DNA of 35,080 nucleotides from Rhodospirillales bacterium. Lineage in GTDB: Bacteria > Pseudomonadota > Alphaproteobacteria > Acetobacterales > Acetobacteraceae. Below are positions 24,838 through 33,200 of the stretch, in pieces. The stretch's first letter is position 1; each line of letters begins with the position of its first letter. The stretch covers positions 1 to 35,080 of the forward strand of contig JANYFG010000056.1 of the NCBI GenBank assembly GCA_025362815.1, written 5' to 3'. The notes under the pieces were generated by a model. The model was not told the DNA's origin. It worked only from the letters and a program-made list of their open reading frames with translations, and did not search any database. The translations under genes were made by a program, and so were the position numbers.

Positions 24838-25103
24838 CGCACGCCCACACCGAGGCCCACACCGTCGCCCACACCTTTCGCGCCACCGCCCGCGCCTGGC
24901 CCGACAATGCCTTCCTGTGCATCCTCCCCGAGACCGCCGCCTCCTACGGCGAGACGGCACAAAGTCTGACCTACGCCAAAGCGCTCGACCAGATCGAGCA
25001 ACTCGCCCGATCCTACGCCCACGCCCGCTACGGCCCCGGCCACCGCATCGGCCTCATGCTGGACAACCGGCCCGCCTTCTTCCTGCATCGCCGTCATCCG
25101 TGA
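24834..25103 (+). pseudogene. Truncated AMP-dependent acyl-CoA synthetase (N-terminal 85 residues or so)
   Basis: GTG 24834 overlaps the upstream stop. The frame gives a typical N-terminus of an adenylate-forming ligase: an HTxxATARAWPDNAF-like start, SLTYAKALDQIEQLARSYA, then GPGHRIGLMLDNRPAFFLH. Just after FFLH, where related ligases continue with a Trp-containing helix, the sequence changes to out-of-frame ABC ATPase sequence and stops at 25101-25103. More than 80 percent of the gene is missing, including the phosphate-binding loop and catalytic Lys, so no ligase activity is expected. It was probably translationally coupled to the oxidoreductase as a second CoA ligase of the pathway. Confidence 0.75.
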
Positions 25104-25292
25104 GATGCATGCGCGCGTCGGCTTCGCCATGCTGTTCATCTCGCACGACCTTTCCGTCGTGCGCTATCTCTGCAGCCGCGTGCTGGTCATGCATCGCGGC
25201 AGCGTGGTCGAGCAGGGCCCCACGGCGGGCGTGTTCGAAAACCCCACGCACCCCTACACGAAAACGCTGCTCGCAGCCGTGCCGTGCGAGCC
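25087..25292 (+). pseudogene. Internal fragment of an oligopeptide ABC transporter ATPase (DppF/GsiA-type)
   Basis: In the frame of ATG 25105, extended back to about 25087, the sequence reads IAVIREMHARVG, LFISHDLSVVRYL, VLVMHRGSVVEQGP, ENPTHPYTKTLLAAV. This is the H-loop and oligopeptide-transporter C-terminal region of an ABC ATPase. Walker A, the signature and Walker B are absent, and the match ends around 25290, where the sequence runs into the 3' end of the flavin monooxygenase gene. It differs from both intact ATPases at 6215-8127 (for example SHDLSVV against SHNLNVI), so it derives from another transporter. It is a relic left by deletion. Confidence 0.8.
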
Positions 25293-25294
25293 CG

Positions 25295-26383
25295 CTATTC
25301 CAGGCGAAGCCCTGCCTTCACCAGCAACGGCAACACCGTCTCGATGAAATACGGCAACTCGTCCGTGAAATTCACGAACGACACGGTGGTGCCCGCAAAC
25401 CCCGCCGCACTCATCTCAACCATCTCGGCCGCAATCCGCGCCGGCGTGCCCACCAGCGGATAGGTACCCGCACCACCGGCGAAACGCTTGCGATGCTGCA
25501 GATACGCGGCCGGATCATGCGAGTTGGAGTTGGCGGATTTCGCGGCGGTATAGATATCCAGGCTCTCCTTGTCCGCCATCGTCACCGCGTAATGCTCGTA
25601 ATACTCGTCCGCCTCCGCCTGGCTTTCCCGGCACACCACATGGCAGGTGGTGAAAACCCCCACATCCCGCCCGGTCTCGGCGGAGCGGCGTTTCATATCG
25701 TCGAGCGTGGCACGGCCAGACTCGATATCGGTGAACGTGGTGAACAGAAAATCCGCCGCTTGCGCCGCGAACGCCCGCCCGGGCGGCGAGAACGCCGCAT
25801 TCAGCGTGACCGGCCGCGGACGCTGCACCGGCAGCGGTTTGCCGGACACGGCCTTGAGGTCGTAGAAATTCCCCTTGAAATCGAAAGGCGCAGGCTCCGT
25901 ATAGAGCCTTTGCAACACCTCGAACCATTCCAGCCCCTGCGCATAGCGGTCCTCGCCCATCGGCAGGCCGAACAGCGCGAACTCCTCCGGGTTCCAGCCG
26001 CACACGATGTTCAAACCGGCCCGCCCGCCCGACGCGTGATCGATCGTCGCCAGCGCCTTGGCCGCGAACACCGGATGCACCATCGGCACATGCACCGTGC
26101 TGAACAGCGCGATACGCTCGGTCACGCCCGACAGCGCCGCGGCGAAAGTCAGCGTCTCCATGCTCCACTCACGGCTGTTCAGCGCCCCGCCGAACCCTTT
26201 CCACCGCGCGATCGGCAAAATGAATTCCAGTCCGGCCCGATCCGCCATCCGGGCCGAGGCCACGATGCCGTCCCACGTCGCGGGCCAACGCTCGGCCACC
26301 TTCGTCAGCGTCAGCCCGCCATCGGCATTGGTGGAAAACAGGCCGAGCTTGAAACGATTGGGGCCGTGCATCGGGTGGGTCAT
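25295..26383 (-). CDS. LLM-class flavin-dependent monooxygenase (RutA/SfnG-like)
   Basis: A 362-residue luciferase-like TIM-barrel monooxygenase using reduced FMN. Typical stretches are LGLFSTNADGGLTLTKV, FILPIARWKGFGG, HVPMVHPVFAAKALATIDHASGGRAGLNIVCGW, FDFKGNFYDL and GRDVGVFTTCHVV. This pattern is closest in my judgement to RutA and dimethylsulfone monooxygenases. The start overlaps the stop of the upstream flavoprotein (ATGA), so the two are cotranscribed and coupled. No NAD(P)H:flavin reductase is encoded nearby; a housekeeping reductase would have to supply FMNH2. In this island it could hydroxylate an indole/oxindole precursor, but that is context-based inference. Confidence 0.85.
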   Translation of the reverse strand: MTHPMHGPNRFKLGLFSTNADGGLTLTKVAERWPATWDGIVASARMADRAGLEFILPIARWKGFGGALNSREWSMETLTFAAALSGVTERIALFSTVHVPMVHPVFAAKALATIDHASGGRAGLNIVCGWNPEEFALFGLPMGEDRYAQGLEWFEVLQRLYTEPAPFDFKGNFYDLKAVSGKPLPVQRPRPVTLNAAFSPPGRAFAAQAADFLFTTFTDIESGRATLDDMKRRSAETGRDVGVFTTCHVVCRESQAEADEYYEHYAVTMADKESLDIYTAAKSANSNSHDPAAYLQHRKRFAGGAGTYPLVGTPARIAAEMVEMSAAGFAGTTVSFVNFTDELPYFIETVLPLLVKAGLRLE

Positions 26384-27696
26384 GGCTGGAATGTCTTTCC
26401 GGGATTGAGGATGCCGGTGGGGTCGAGCGCGCGCTTGATGGTCCGCATCAGCGCCATCTCGGCGGGGCTGCGCGTATGGGCCAGAAAATTCTGCTTCGCC
26501 CGCCCGATGCCGTGCTCCGCGGACACCGACCCGCCGAACGCCCGCACCACGTCATACACCGCCCGATCCACCGCCGACTTGTCCAGCGGCTCGCCGATGC
26601 GGGCCACCAGAATATGCAGGTTGCTGTCGGCCACATGCCCGAAGAACAGGCCGAACGCGCCGGGAAAACGCTGTGGCAGCATCGGCTGCAACACGCCCAC
26701 CGCCTCGGCCATCCGGTCGAGCGGAATGCTGACATCGAAACCCAGATGGCCCGGCAGCAGACGCGGATATTCCGCCGGCGCCTCGCGCACCGCCCAAAGC
26801 CGGCGCCGCTCGGCCTCGGATTTCGCCATCACCGCATCGCCGATCGCACCGCTTTCAAGCAGCGCGCCCAACGCCGCCTCCAGGGCGTCATCCTCGCCGG
26901 ACGCCTCGATCAGCAGAACAAGATCGGCATCGGGAAGCGGGCAGGGCCGTCCGAATTGGGCGGCAAAGGCGGTGAAATCATGCCACATCGCCTCGAACGC
27001 CAGCAGCCGCGCCGGCAACGCCGCTTCCAGCGCCCGCAGCACCGAAAGCGCCGCGTTGAAATCGGCCACAGCGCACAACGCGGTCCGCAGGCCCGCCACA
27101 CGCGGATGCAGCGCCACCACCACCTGGGTGATCACCCCCAGCGTGCCCTCGCTGCCGATGAACAGCTGCGTCCAGTCATAGCCGGCATTGTTCTTCGTCA
27201 GCTTGTGCAACGCGCACACAACGGTGCCGTCGGCCAGCACCACTTCCAACCCGCGAACGTTCTGCCGGGTCATGCCGTAATGCAGCACGTTGTTGCCACC
27301 GGCATTGGTGGCCACATTGCCGCCGATGCTGCACGTGCCACGCGCGCCGAGATCAATGCCCACGGCAAAGCCCGCCGCATCGGCCGCCTGCTGCACCGCC
27401 TGCAACGGCGTCCCCGCCCAGCACGTCACCGTCCCGCTCGCGGGGTCCACCTCCACGATCCCCGTCATGCCCCCCTGCGGCACCACGCTTTGGCCATGCG
27501 CCTGGCAGATCCGCAAAACGTCAGACACCTGCGCCGTCGTGCGCGGCAGCACCAAAGCGCGCGGCAGCGTCGGCGGAAAATGGATCCAGTCATACCGGTT
27601 CCGGTCTGGCACGCCGTCGCCTTGCACCACAGCGTCCGCCCCCAGCCCGGCGATCAGCTCCGCGATCACATCCACATCGTCATCCCCGCGGCCCAC
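26380..27696 (-). CDS. FAD-linked D-2-hydroxyacid dehydrogenase-like protein with loop deletion
   Basis: A 438-residue VAO/GlcD-type flavoprotein (glycolate oxidase subunit D, D-lactate or D-2-hydroxyglutarate dehydrogenase relatives, usually 455-480). It has the FAD domain (LPRTTAQVSDVLRICQAHGQSVVPQGG, GARGTCSIGGNVATNAGG, IGSEGTLGVIT) and the C-terminal domain (FGHVADSNLHI, SAEHGIGRAKQNFL). Between PQGGMTG and IVEVDPASGT the usual 20-25 residue stretch (LxGG...LSLxRMN) of the pyrophosphate-binding loop is missing in frame, so activity is uncertain. The start is GTG 27694-27696, 84 bp from the divergent monooxygenase/reductase. It might oxidise a 2-hydroxyacid or dioxindole-like intermediate to the keto form; inference only. 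Confidence 0.82.
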   Translation of the reverse strand: MGRGDDDVDVIAELIAGLGADAVVQGDGVPDRNRYDWIHFPPTLPRALVLPRTTAQVSDVLRICQAHGQSVVPQGGMTGIVEVDPASGTVTCWAGTPLQAVQQAADAAGFAVGIDLGARGTCSIGGNVATNAGGNNVLHYGMTRQNVRGLEVVLADGTVVCALHKLTKNNAGYDWTQLFIGSEGTLGVITQVVVALHPRVAGLRTALCAVADFNAALSVLRALEAALPARLLAFEAMWHDFTAFAAQFGRPCPLPDADLVLLIEASGEDDALEAALGALLESGAIGDAVMAKSEAERRRLWAVREAPAEYPRLLPGHLGFDVSIPLDRMAEAVGVLQPMLPQRFPGAFGLFFGHVADSNLHILVARIGEPLDKSAVDRAVYDVVRAFGGSVSAEHGIGRAKQNFLAHTRSPAEMALMRTIKRALDPTGILNPGKTFQP

Positions 27697-27708
27697 CGCC
27701 GAATTATC

Positions 27709-27718
27709 TAGTACCTAA
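27709..27718. promoter_or_regulatory. Shared 10-bp motif in the divergent control region
   Basis: TAGTACCTAA resembles TTGCACCTAA at 20407-20416. It lies 4 bp from a perfect 12-bp palindrome and just downstream of a candidate - strand promoter. Confidence 0.25.
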
Positions 27719-27722
27719 ACGA

Positions 27723-27734
27723 TTGACGCGTCAA
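27723..27734. promoter_or_regulatory. Palindrome TTGACGCGTCAA, candidate MarR operator and dual -35
   Basis: A perfect 12-bp palindrome in the 84-bp gap between the divergent FAD-dehydrogenase and monooxygenase/reductase genes. Each strand offers TTGACG as a -35. On the - strand TAGATA (27710-27705) follows at 18 bp; on the + strand the -10 is poor. A dimeric regulator such as the MarR protein encoded at 33201 would block both promoters from here. Confidence 0.5.
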
Positions 27735-27780
27735 AGGCGTATCGCCACCATACCGAAGGGTTCGAGGGGGGCCGCGGAAT

Positions 27781-30060
27781 ATGCGCATCGTCTGCATCGG
27801 CGGCGGGCCAGCGGGCCTGTATTTCGCGATCCTGATGAAACGGCGAGACCCGTCGCACCACATCACCGTCATCGAGCGCAACCGTCCCTACGACACGTTC
27901 GGCTGGGGTGTCGTCTTCTCCGACGAGACCTTGCGCAACCTCAAAGGCGGCGACCCCGAAAGCGAGGCGCGCATCACCGAGGGCTTCGCGCATTGGGATG
28001 ACATCGACATCCACTTCAAAGACCAGGTCATCACCTCCGGCGGACACGGCTTTTGCGGCATCGAACGCAAACAGCTGCTAAACATCCTGCAGCAACGCGC
28101 CGGGCAGCTCGGCGTCGAACTCATCTTCGAACGCGAGGTGGACGACCTCCAGGAATTCGCCGACGCCGATCTCATCGTCGCCGCCGACGGCGTGAACTCC
28201 CGCGTGCGCACCATGCACGCCGCCCATTTCAAACCCAGCATCGCCCTGCAGAAGAACAAGTTCGTCTGGCTGGGCACGCACCGGCTGTTCGATGCCTTCA
28301 CCTTCGTCTTCGTGAAATCCGAGTGGGGCTGGTTCCAGGCGCACGCCTACAAGTTCAACGACACCACCTCCACCTTCATCGTCGAAACCCGCGAGGAGAC
28401 CTGGCGGGCGGCCGGGCTCGACACCGCTGATGTCGCCGCCACAACGCGCTTTTGCGAGGCCCTGTTCGCCCCCTGGCTCGACGGCCACCCCCTGCTGTCC
28501 AACGCGCGGCATCTGCGCAGCTCGGCCTGGATCAGCTTTCCCAGCGTATCCAACGAACATTGGGTGCACGACAACATCGTGCTGATGGGCGACGCCGCGC
28601 ATTCCGCGCATTTCTCCATCGGCTCCGGCACCAAGCTGGCACTGGAAGACGCCATCGGCCTCGCCGCCGCGTTCGACCGCCATGCCCAGGTGCCGGCGGC
28701 CCTCGCGGCCTACGAGGCGGAGCGGCGCGTGGGCGCGCTGCGCATCCAGTCCGCCGCCCGCAACTCCACCGAGTGGTTCGAGAACGTCTCGCGCTACGAA
28801 AACATGGCGCCCGCCCAGTTCGCCTATAGCCTGCTGACCCGAAGCCAACGCATAAGCCACGAGAACCTGCGCCTGCGCGACAAGGCCTATCTCGAAAACA
28901 CCGAGCGCTGGCTTGCAACACAGGCCACGGGTGCTGCGACGAACGAGGCCGTGCCGCCGATGTTCCTCCCCTTCCGCCTGCGCGGCCTGCGCCTGGCCAA
29001 CCGCATCGTGGTCTCCCCCATGGCCACCTACAGCGCGATCGACGGCCTCGCGAACGATTTCCACCTCGTCCATCTCGGCGCCCGCGCCTTGGGCGGCGCC
29101 GGGCTGATCGTCACCGAAATGACCTGCGTCTCCGCCGAGGGCCGCATCACGCCCGGCTGCCCCGGCATATGGTCGGACGCCCAAATGCAGGCCTGGCGCC
29201 GCATCGTCGATTTCGTCCACGCGCAATCCGACGCGTCCATCTGCCTGCAACTCGGCCATGCCGGTCTCAAGGGCTCCACCAAGCTCGGCTGGGACGGGAT
29301 GGACGAGCCTTTGGACTCCGGCAACTGGCCGCTTCTCGCGGCCTCGCCGGTGGCCTGGAGCCCCGCCAACCAGGTGCCCACACCCATGACCCGCGCGCAC
29401 ATGGATGCGGTGCGCGACCAGTTCATCACCGCCACCCTCCACGCCGAGCGCGCCGGCTTCGACATGCTGGAGCTTCACGCCGCCCACGGCTATCTGCTGT
29501 CGTCGTTCATCTCCCCGCTCACCAATCACCGCGACGACGCATACGGCGGCAGCCTCGAAAACCGCCTGCGCTTCCCGCTCGAAATCTTCACCGCCATGCG
29601 CGCCGCCTGGCCCGCACACAAGCCGATCTCGGTGCGTATCTCGGCCACCGACTGGGTGGATGGCGGCATCGATGCAGACGCCGCCGTGCTCATCGCGCGC
29701 GCCCTGCGAGAGGCCGGCGCCGATCTGGTGGACGTCTCCGCCGGCCAGACCTCCCTGCAGGCCAAACCCGTATACGGCCGCATGTTCCAGACGCCGTTTT
29801 CCGACCGTATCCGCAACGAGGCCGCCATCCCCACCATGGCGGTCGGCAACATCACCGAATTCGACCAGCTCAATTCCATCATCGCCTCCGGCCGCGCCGA
29901 TCTGTGCGCCCTCGCGCGCCCGCATCTCTCCGACCCCCATTTCACGCTCCTCGCGGCGGCACGGCAGGGCTACGGCAAACAAAGCTGGCCCAAGCCCTAC
30001 CTCGCGGGGAAAGCCCAGCTGGAACGGGGCCTGCAACGGGGCAGCGAGGCCCCCGCTTGA
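27781..30060 (+). CDS. abmA: 2-aminobenzoyl-CoA monooxygenase/reductase (fused FAD hydroxylase and OYE domains)
   Basis: A 759-residue bifunctional flavoprotein. The N-terminal aromatic hydroxylase has the FAD loop GGGPAGLYF (residues 7-15), [10 protein letters not shown] and the second FAD motif GDAAHSAHF (about 270). From about residue 392 an old-yellow-enzyme domain begins ([20 protein letters not shown]), with [17 protein letters not shown] and [12 protein letters not shown] near 565-590. This fusion is characteristic of A. evansii 2-aminobenzoyl-CoA monooxygenase/reductase, which hydroxylates and then reduces the ring to a non-aromatic 2-amino-5-oxocyclohexenyl-carbonyl-CoA. Salicylyl-CoA 5-hydroxylase-type enzymes share the architecture. 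ATG 27781 follows GAGGGGGG. It leads a six-gene coupled operon, and the stop overlaps the next start (TTGA). Confidence 0.92.
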   Translation: MRIVCIGGGPAGLYFAILMKRRDPSHHITVIERNRPYDTFGWGVVFSDETLRNLKGGDPESEARITEGFAHWDDIDIHFKDQVITSGGHGFCGIERKQLLNILQQRAGQLGVELIFEREVDDLQEFADADLIVAADGVNSRVRTMHAAHFKPSIALQKNKFVWLGTHRLFDAFTFVFVKSEWGWFQAHAYKFNDTTSTFIVETREETWRAAGLDTADVAATTRFCEALFAPWLDGHPLLSNARHLRSSAWISFPSVSNEHWVHDNIVLMGDAAHSAHFSIGSGTKLALEDAIGLAAAFDRHAQVPAALAAYEAERRVGALRIQSAARNSTEWFENVSRYENMAPAQFAYSLLTRSQRISHENLRLRDKAYLENTERWLATQATGAATNEAVPPMFLPFRLRGLRLANRIVVSPMATYSAIDGLANDFHLVHLGARALGGAGLIVTEMTCVSAEGRITPGCPGIWSDAQMQAWRRIVDFVHAQSDASICLQLGHAGLKGSTKLGWDGMDEPLDSGNWPLLAASPVAWSPANQVPTPMTRAHMDAVRDQFITATLHAERAGFDMLELHAAHGYLLSSFISPLTNHRDDAYGGSLENRLRFPLEIFTAMRAAWPAHKPISVRISATDWVDGGIDADAAVLIARALREAGADLVDVSAGQTSLQAKPVYGRMFQTPFSDRIRNEAAIPTMAVGNITEFDQLNSIIASGRADLCALARPHLSDPHFTLLAAARQGYGKQSWPKPYLAGKAQLERGLQRGSEAPA

Positions 30061-30797
30061 CACCCGGGCTCACCCGCCGCCGCGCCCTCGTCACCGGCGG
30101 CGCCAAGGGCATCGGCCTTGCCATCGCAACACGGCTGCACGCCCAGGGCGCCACGGTCACCATCCTGGGGCGCGACGCGGCGGCGCTCGCGTCCAGCGGC
30201 TTCGCATGGCGCATGTGCGACGTCACCGACGCGGACGCGCTGACATCTGCCATCGCCGAGGCAGGCCCGTTCGACATCCTGATCAACAACGCCGGCGGGG
30301 CCTTCTCCGCCCCCTTCGCCCGCCACACGCACGCCGACTGGAACGCCATGCTGGCCGTCAATCTCACCGCCTGCTTCACCGCCTGCCACGCCGTGCTGCC
30401 CGGCATGGTGGCGCAAGGCAGCGGCCGCATCGTGTCCATCGCCAGCACCGCCGGGCTGAAAGGCTACGCCTACACCGCCGCCTACTGCGCCGCCAAACAC
30501 GGTCTCATCGGCCTCACCCGCGCCTTGGCGATCGAGACCGCCCGCAGCGGCGTCACCGTCAACGCCGTCTGCCCCGGCTTCACCGACACCGCGCTGGTCG
30601 ACCGCGCGGTCGAGACCATCGCGGGCAAAACCGGGCAGTCCGCCGACAGCGCGCGCCAGGCCCTGGCCCGCCTCAACCCCCAGAACCGGCTGATCGCGCC
30701 AGACGAGGTCGCCGAAGCCGTGGCGTTCCTGTGCACCGATGCCGCCGCCGGATTCACCGGCCAGGCGCTGGTCGTGGCCGGTGGAGAAGTGATGTGA
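30057..30797 (+). CDS. SDR-family 3-hydroxyacyl-CoA dehydrogenase-like oxidoreductase
   Basis: A 246-residue short-chain dehydrogenase/reductase. The cofactor loop is TGGAKGIG (about residues 13-20), NNAGG lies near 78, the catalytic Ser is in [10 protein letters not shown] and the catalytic pair is YCAAK. The end, [21 protein letters not shown], is the classical SDR C-terminus. The start is TTG 30057, overlapping the monooxygenase/reductase stop, with GAGG 7 nt upstream; no ATG lies near. In the 2-aminobenzoyl-CoA pathway an SDR is expected to oxidise or reduce a cyclic 3-hydroxyacyl-CoA intermediate. Confidence 0.88.
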   Translation: MTPGLTRRRALVTGGAKGIGLAIATRLHAQGATVTILGRDAAALASSGFAWRMCDVTDADALTSAIAEAGPFDILINNAGGAFSAPFARHTHADWNAMLAVNLTACFTACHAVLPGMVAQGSGRIVSIASTAGLKGYAYTAAYCAAKHGLIGLTRALAIETARSGVTVNAVCPGFTDTALVDRAVETIAGKTGQSADSARQALARLNPQNRLIAPDEVAEAVAFLCTDAAAGFTGQALVVAGGEVM

Positions 30798-31591
30798 CGC
30801 CCAAACAGCATTTTCAATACGCGGTCGCCGAGGGCGTCGCCACCATCACGCTCAACCGCCCCGAGCGGAAGAACCCACTCACCTTCGAAAGCTACGCCGA
30901 ACTGCGCGACACCTTCCGCGACCTCGCGACAGACACCACGGTCAAAGCCGTGGTCCTCACCGGCGCCGGCGGCAATTTCTGCTCCGGCGGCGACGTGTTC
31001 GACATCATCGAACCGCTGACGAAAATGAAGATGCCGGCCCTGCTCGCCTTCACCCGCATGACCGGCGATCTCGTGAAAGCCATGCGCGCCTGCCCCCAGC
31101 CGGTGATCGCGGCCGTCGAGGGCGTCTGCGCCGGCGCCGGCGCCATCCTGGCCATGGCGTCGGACCTGCGCTACGCCACCACCGAAACCCGCACCGCCTT
31201 CCTGTTCGCCCGCGTCGGCCTCGCCGGCTGCGACATGGGGGCCTGCGCCATCCTGCCCCGCATCATCGGCCAGGGCCGCGCCAGCGAACTGCTCTTCACC
31301 GGCCGCGCCATGACAGGCGATGAAGGTTTCAACTGGGGTTTCTACAACGCGCTGCATCCGGTGGGCGACGTGCTGGCCCACGCCCGGGGCGTCGCGTCAA
31401 AACTTGCCCGCGGCCCCGGCTTCGCGCATGGCATGACGAAAAAGATGCTGCACCTGGAATGGTCGATGGACGTCGACAGCGCGATCGAGGCCGAGGCGCA
31501 GGCCCAGGCGGTCTGCATGGCCACACAGGATTTCACCCGCGCGTTCGAGGCGTTCGCCGCCAAACGCGCGCCAGATTTCAAGGGCGACTGA
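30794..31591 (+). CDS. Enoyl-CoA hydratase/isomerase (crotonase) family protein
   Basis: A 265-residue crotonase-fold enzyme. The CoA/oxyanion segments are [16 protein letters not shown] (about residues 55-70) and [18 protein letters not shown] (about 108-125). [19 protein letters not shown] follows, where hydratases have their catalytic Glu region; Asp-Met occupies it here, so the reaction could be ring hydrolysis or isomerisation rather than plain hydration. The start is GTG 30794, overlapping the SDR stop, with GGAG upstream; the long upstream open frame is a shadow. It presumably hydrates or opens the alicyclic CoA intermediate. Confidence 0.87.
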   Translation: MTPKQHFQYAVAEGVATITLNRPERKNPLTFESYAELRDTFRDLATDTTVKAVVLTGAGGNFCSGGDVFDIIEPLTKMKMPALLAFTRMTGDLVKAMRACPQPVIAAVEGVCAGAGAILAMASDLRYATTETRTAFLFARVGLAGCDMGACAILPRIIGQGRASELLFTGRAMTGDEGFNWGFYNALHPVGDVLAHARGVASKLARGPGFAHGMTKKMLHLEWSMDVDSAIEAEAQAQAVCMATQDFTRAFEAFAAKRAPDFKGD

Positions 31592-32778
31592 TGGCCGACC
31601 GCAGCTACCTCCAATGGCCCTTCCTCGAAGACCGCCACCGCGCCCTGGAGATGGAGGTCGACAGCTGGGCCCACGCCCAGCTCGGCCACCCCCATGGCAT
31701 CGATGTCGATGCCATCCGCCCCCACGGCACCGATGTCGATGCCGTCTGCATCGATCTCGCACAGCGGATGGGCGCGGCGGGCCTCCTGCGGCACGGCGTC
31801 CCCGAAGACGGCGTGATGGACGTGCGCGCCCTGTGCCTCATGCGCGAAACCCTGGCACGGCACGACGGCCTGGCGGATTTCGTCTACGCCATGCAGGGCC
31901 TCGGCACCGGCGCCATCACCCTCTACGGCACCGAGGCCCAGAGGCAGCGCTTCCTGCCGCCGGTCCGCACCGGCCACGCGCTGGCCGCCTTCGCGCTCAG
32001 CGAACCCGATGCAGGATCGGACGTCGGCGCCCTCGCCACAACGGCCACGCGCACCGCGTCCGGCTGGCGGCTGGACGGTGTCAAAACCTGGATCAGCAAC
32101 GGCGGCATCGCGGCCCATTACGTGGTCTTCGCCCGCACCGGCGAGGCACCCGGCACACGCGGCATCTCCGCCTTCATCGTGCCGTCGGACACACCGGGAC
32201 TCATCGTCGCCGAACGCATCGAGGTCATCGCCCCGCACCCGCTCGCCCTCCTGCGGTTCGAAGCCTGCACGCTGCCCGAGGACGCGCTGCTCGGCGTGGC
32301 AGGGCAGGGCTTCAAGGTGGCGATGTCCACGCTCGACATCTTCCGCCCCACGGTGGGCGCCGCCGCCCTCGGCCTCGCGCGCCGGGCGCTGGACGAGGCG
32401 GTGGCGCGCGCCCGCACACGCATGATGTTCGGCAAGCCGCTGGGCGACATGCCGGTCATCCAGGCCAAACTCGCCGACATGGCCACCGAGATCGACGCCG
32501 CTGCCCTGCTGGTCTATCGCGCCGCCTGGGCGCGCGACACCGGCGGCGGCGGGCGCATCACCCGCGAAGCGGCGATGGGCAAGATGTTCGCCACCGAAGC
32601 CGCCCAGCGCGTGATCGATTCCGCGGTCCAGATCTTCGGCGGCCTCGGCGTCATGCGCGGCAACATCGCAGAGCAGCTCTACCGCGAGGTCCGGGCCCTG
32701 CGCATCTACGAGGGCGCCACCGAAGTGCAGAAGATGATCATCGGCCGCGAGGTTCTGGCGGCAGGGGGAGGCGCATGA
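31591..32778 (+). CDS. Acyl-CoA dehydrogenase family protein
   Basis: A 395-residue FAD-dependent acyl-CoA dehydrogenase. Motifs are [14 protein letters not shown] (FAD site, about residue 135), [34 protein letters not shown] and the catalytic Glu in [11 protein letters not shown] near 372. ATG 31591 shares its A with the hydratase stop (TGATG). The N-terminal domain contains a tandem 10-residue duplication ([23 protein letters not shown] 31690-31749). In this operon it would dehydrogenate a cyclic or ring-opened CoA thioester from 2-aminobenzoyl-CoA. Confidence 0.9.
   Translation: MADRSYLQWPFLEDRHRALEMEVDSWAHAQLGHPHGIDVDAIRPHGTDVDAVCIDLAQRMGAAGLLRHGVPEDGVMDVRALCLMRETLARHDGLADFVYAMQGLGTGAITLYGTEAQRQRFLPPVRTGHALAAFALSEPDAGSDVGALATTATRTASGWRLDGVKTWISNGGIAAHYVVFARTGEAPGTRGISAFIVPSDTPGLIVAERIEVIAPHPLALLRFEACTLPEDALLGVAGQGFKVAMSTLDIFRPTVGAAALGLARRALDEAVARARTRMMFGKPLGDMPVIQAKLADMATEIDAAALLVYRAAWARDTGGGGRITREAAMGKMFATEAAQRVIDSAVQIFGGLGVMRGNIAEQLYREVRALRIYEGATEVQKMIIGREVLAAGGGA
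31690..31749 (+). repeat. 30-bp tandem duplication inside the acyl-CoA dehydrogenase gene
   Basis: Two adjacent 30-bp units, 31690-31719 and 31720-31749, both containing CGATGTCGATGCC. They encode [10 protein letters not shown] and [10 protein letters not shown] in frame, in the N-terminal helical domain. The copies have diverged at several positions. Confidence 0.85.
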
Positions 32779-33185
32779 CGGGCCAACACCGTCTCCAGCC
32801 GCCCGGCTGGCCGAAGCCCTCGGGCTACGCGAACGGCATCGTCGCCAGCGGAGCCAGCATCTTCGTCGGCGGCCAGATCGGCTGGAACGCCCAGGGCGTC
32901 TTCGCCGAAGGCCTCGCGGCGCAGGTGGGCCAGACGCTATCCAACATCGCCGCCGTCCTGGCCGAGGCCGGCGCCACCCCCGCCCACATCGTGCGCCTCA
33001 CCTGGTTCGTGGTTGACGTGGACGACTATGTCAGCCAACGCGGCCCCATCGGGCGCGCTTACGTCGCCGTCATGGGCAAGCACTTCCCCGTCATGTCGGT
33101 CATCGGCATAAGCCGCCTCGTCGAACGCCAGGCCCTCGTCGAAATTGAGGCAACGGCCGTGCTACCAGCTCCTAACGGCACCTGA
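32775..33185 (+). CDS. RidA family protein (enamine/imine deaminase-like)
   Basis: A 136-residue RidA/YjgF-family protein, of usual length. Features are [17 protein letters not shown], the central [19 protein letters not shown] helix and strand, and the C-terminal [15 protein letters not shown], where RidA enzymes have an (R/V)xxLPxxxxVEIxxxA pattern. ATG 32775 overlaps the dehydrogenase stop and follows GGGGGAG. RidA proteins hydrolyse reactive enamines or imines. After dearomatisation, the 2-amino group of the alicyclic intermediate is an enamine, so deamination there is a sensible role. This fits its presence in 2-aminobenzoate clusters. Confidence 0.9.
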   Translation: MTGQHRLQPPGWPKPSGYANGIVASGASIFVGGQIGWNAQGVFAEGLAAQVGQTLSNIAAVLAEAGATPAHIVRLTWFVVDVDDYVSQRGPIGRAYVAVMGKHFPVMSVIGISRLVERQALVEIEATAVLPAPNGT

Positions 33186-33200
33186 AAGTTTGCATCCGAC

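Noticed and set aside
25105-25347. Small intact protein with an ABC-ATPase-like C-terminal sequence
   Set aside because: Lacks Walker A, signature and Walker B, has no ribosome-binding site, and both ends coincide with abrupt loss of homology, so it is a gene remnant.
28078-30063. 661-codon open frame on the - strand across the monooxygenase/reductase
   Set aside because: Gly/Ala/Val/Glu-rich antisense shadow; the + strand protein has complete FAD and OYE motifs.
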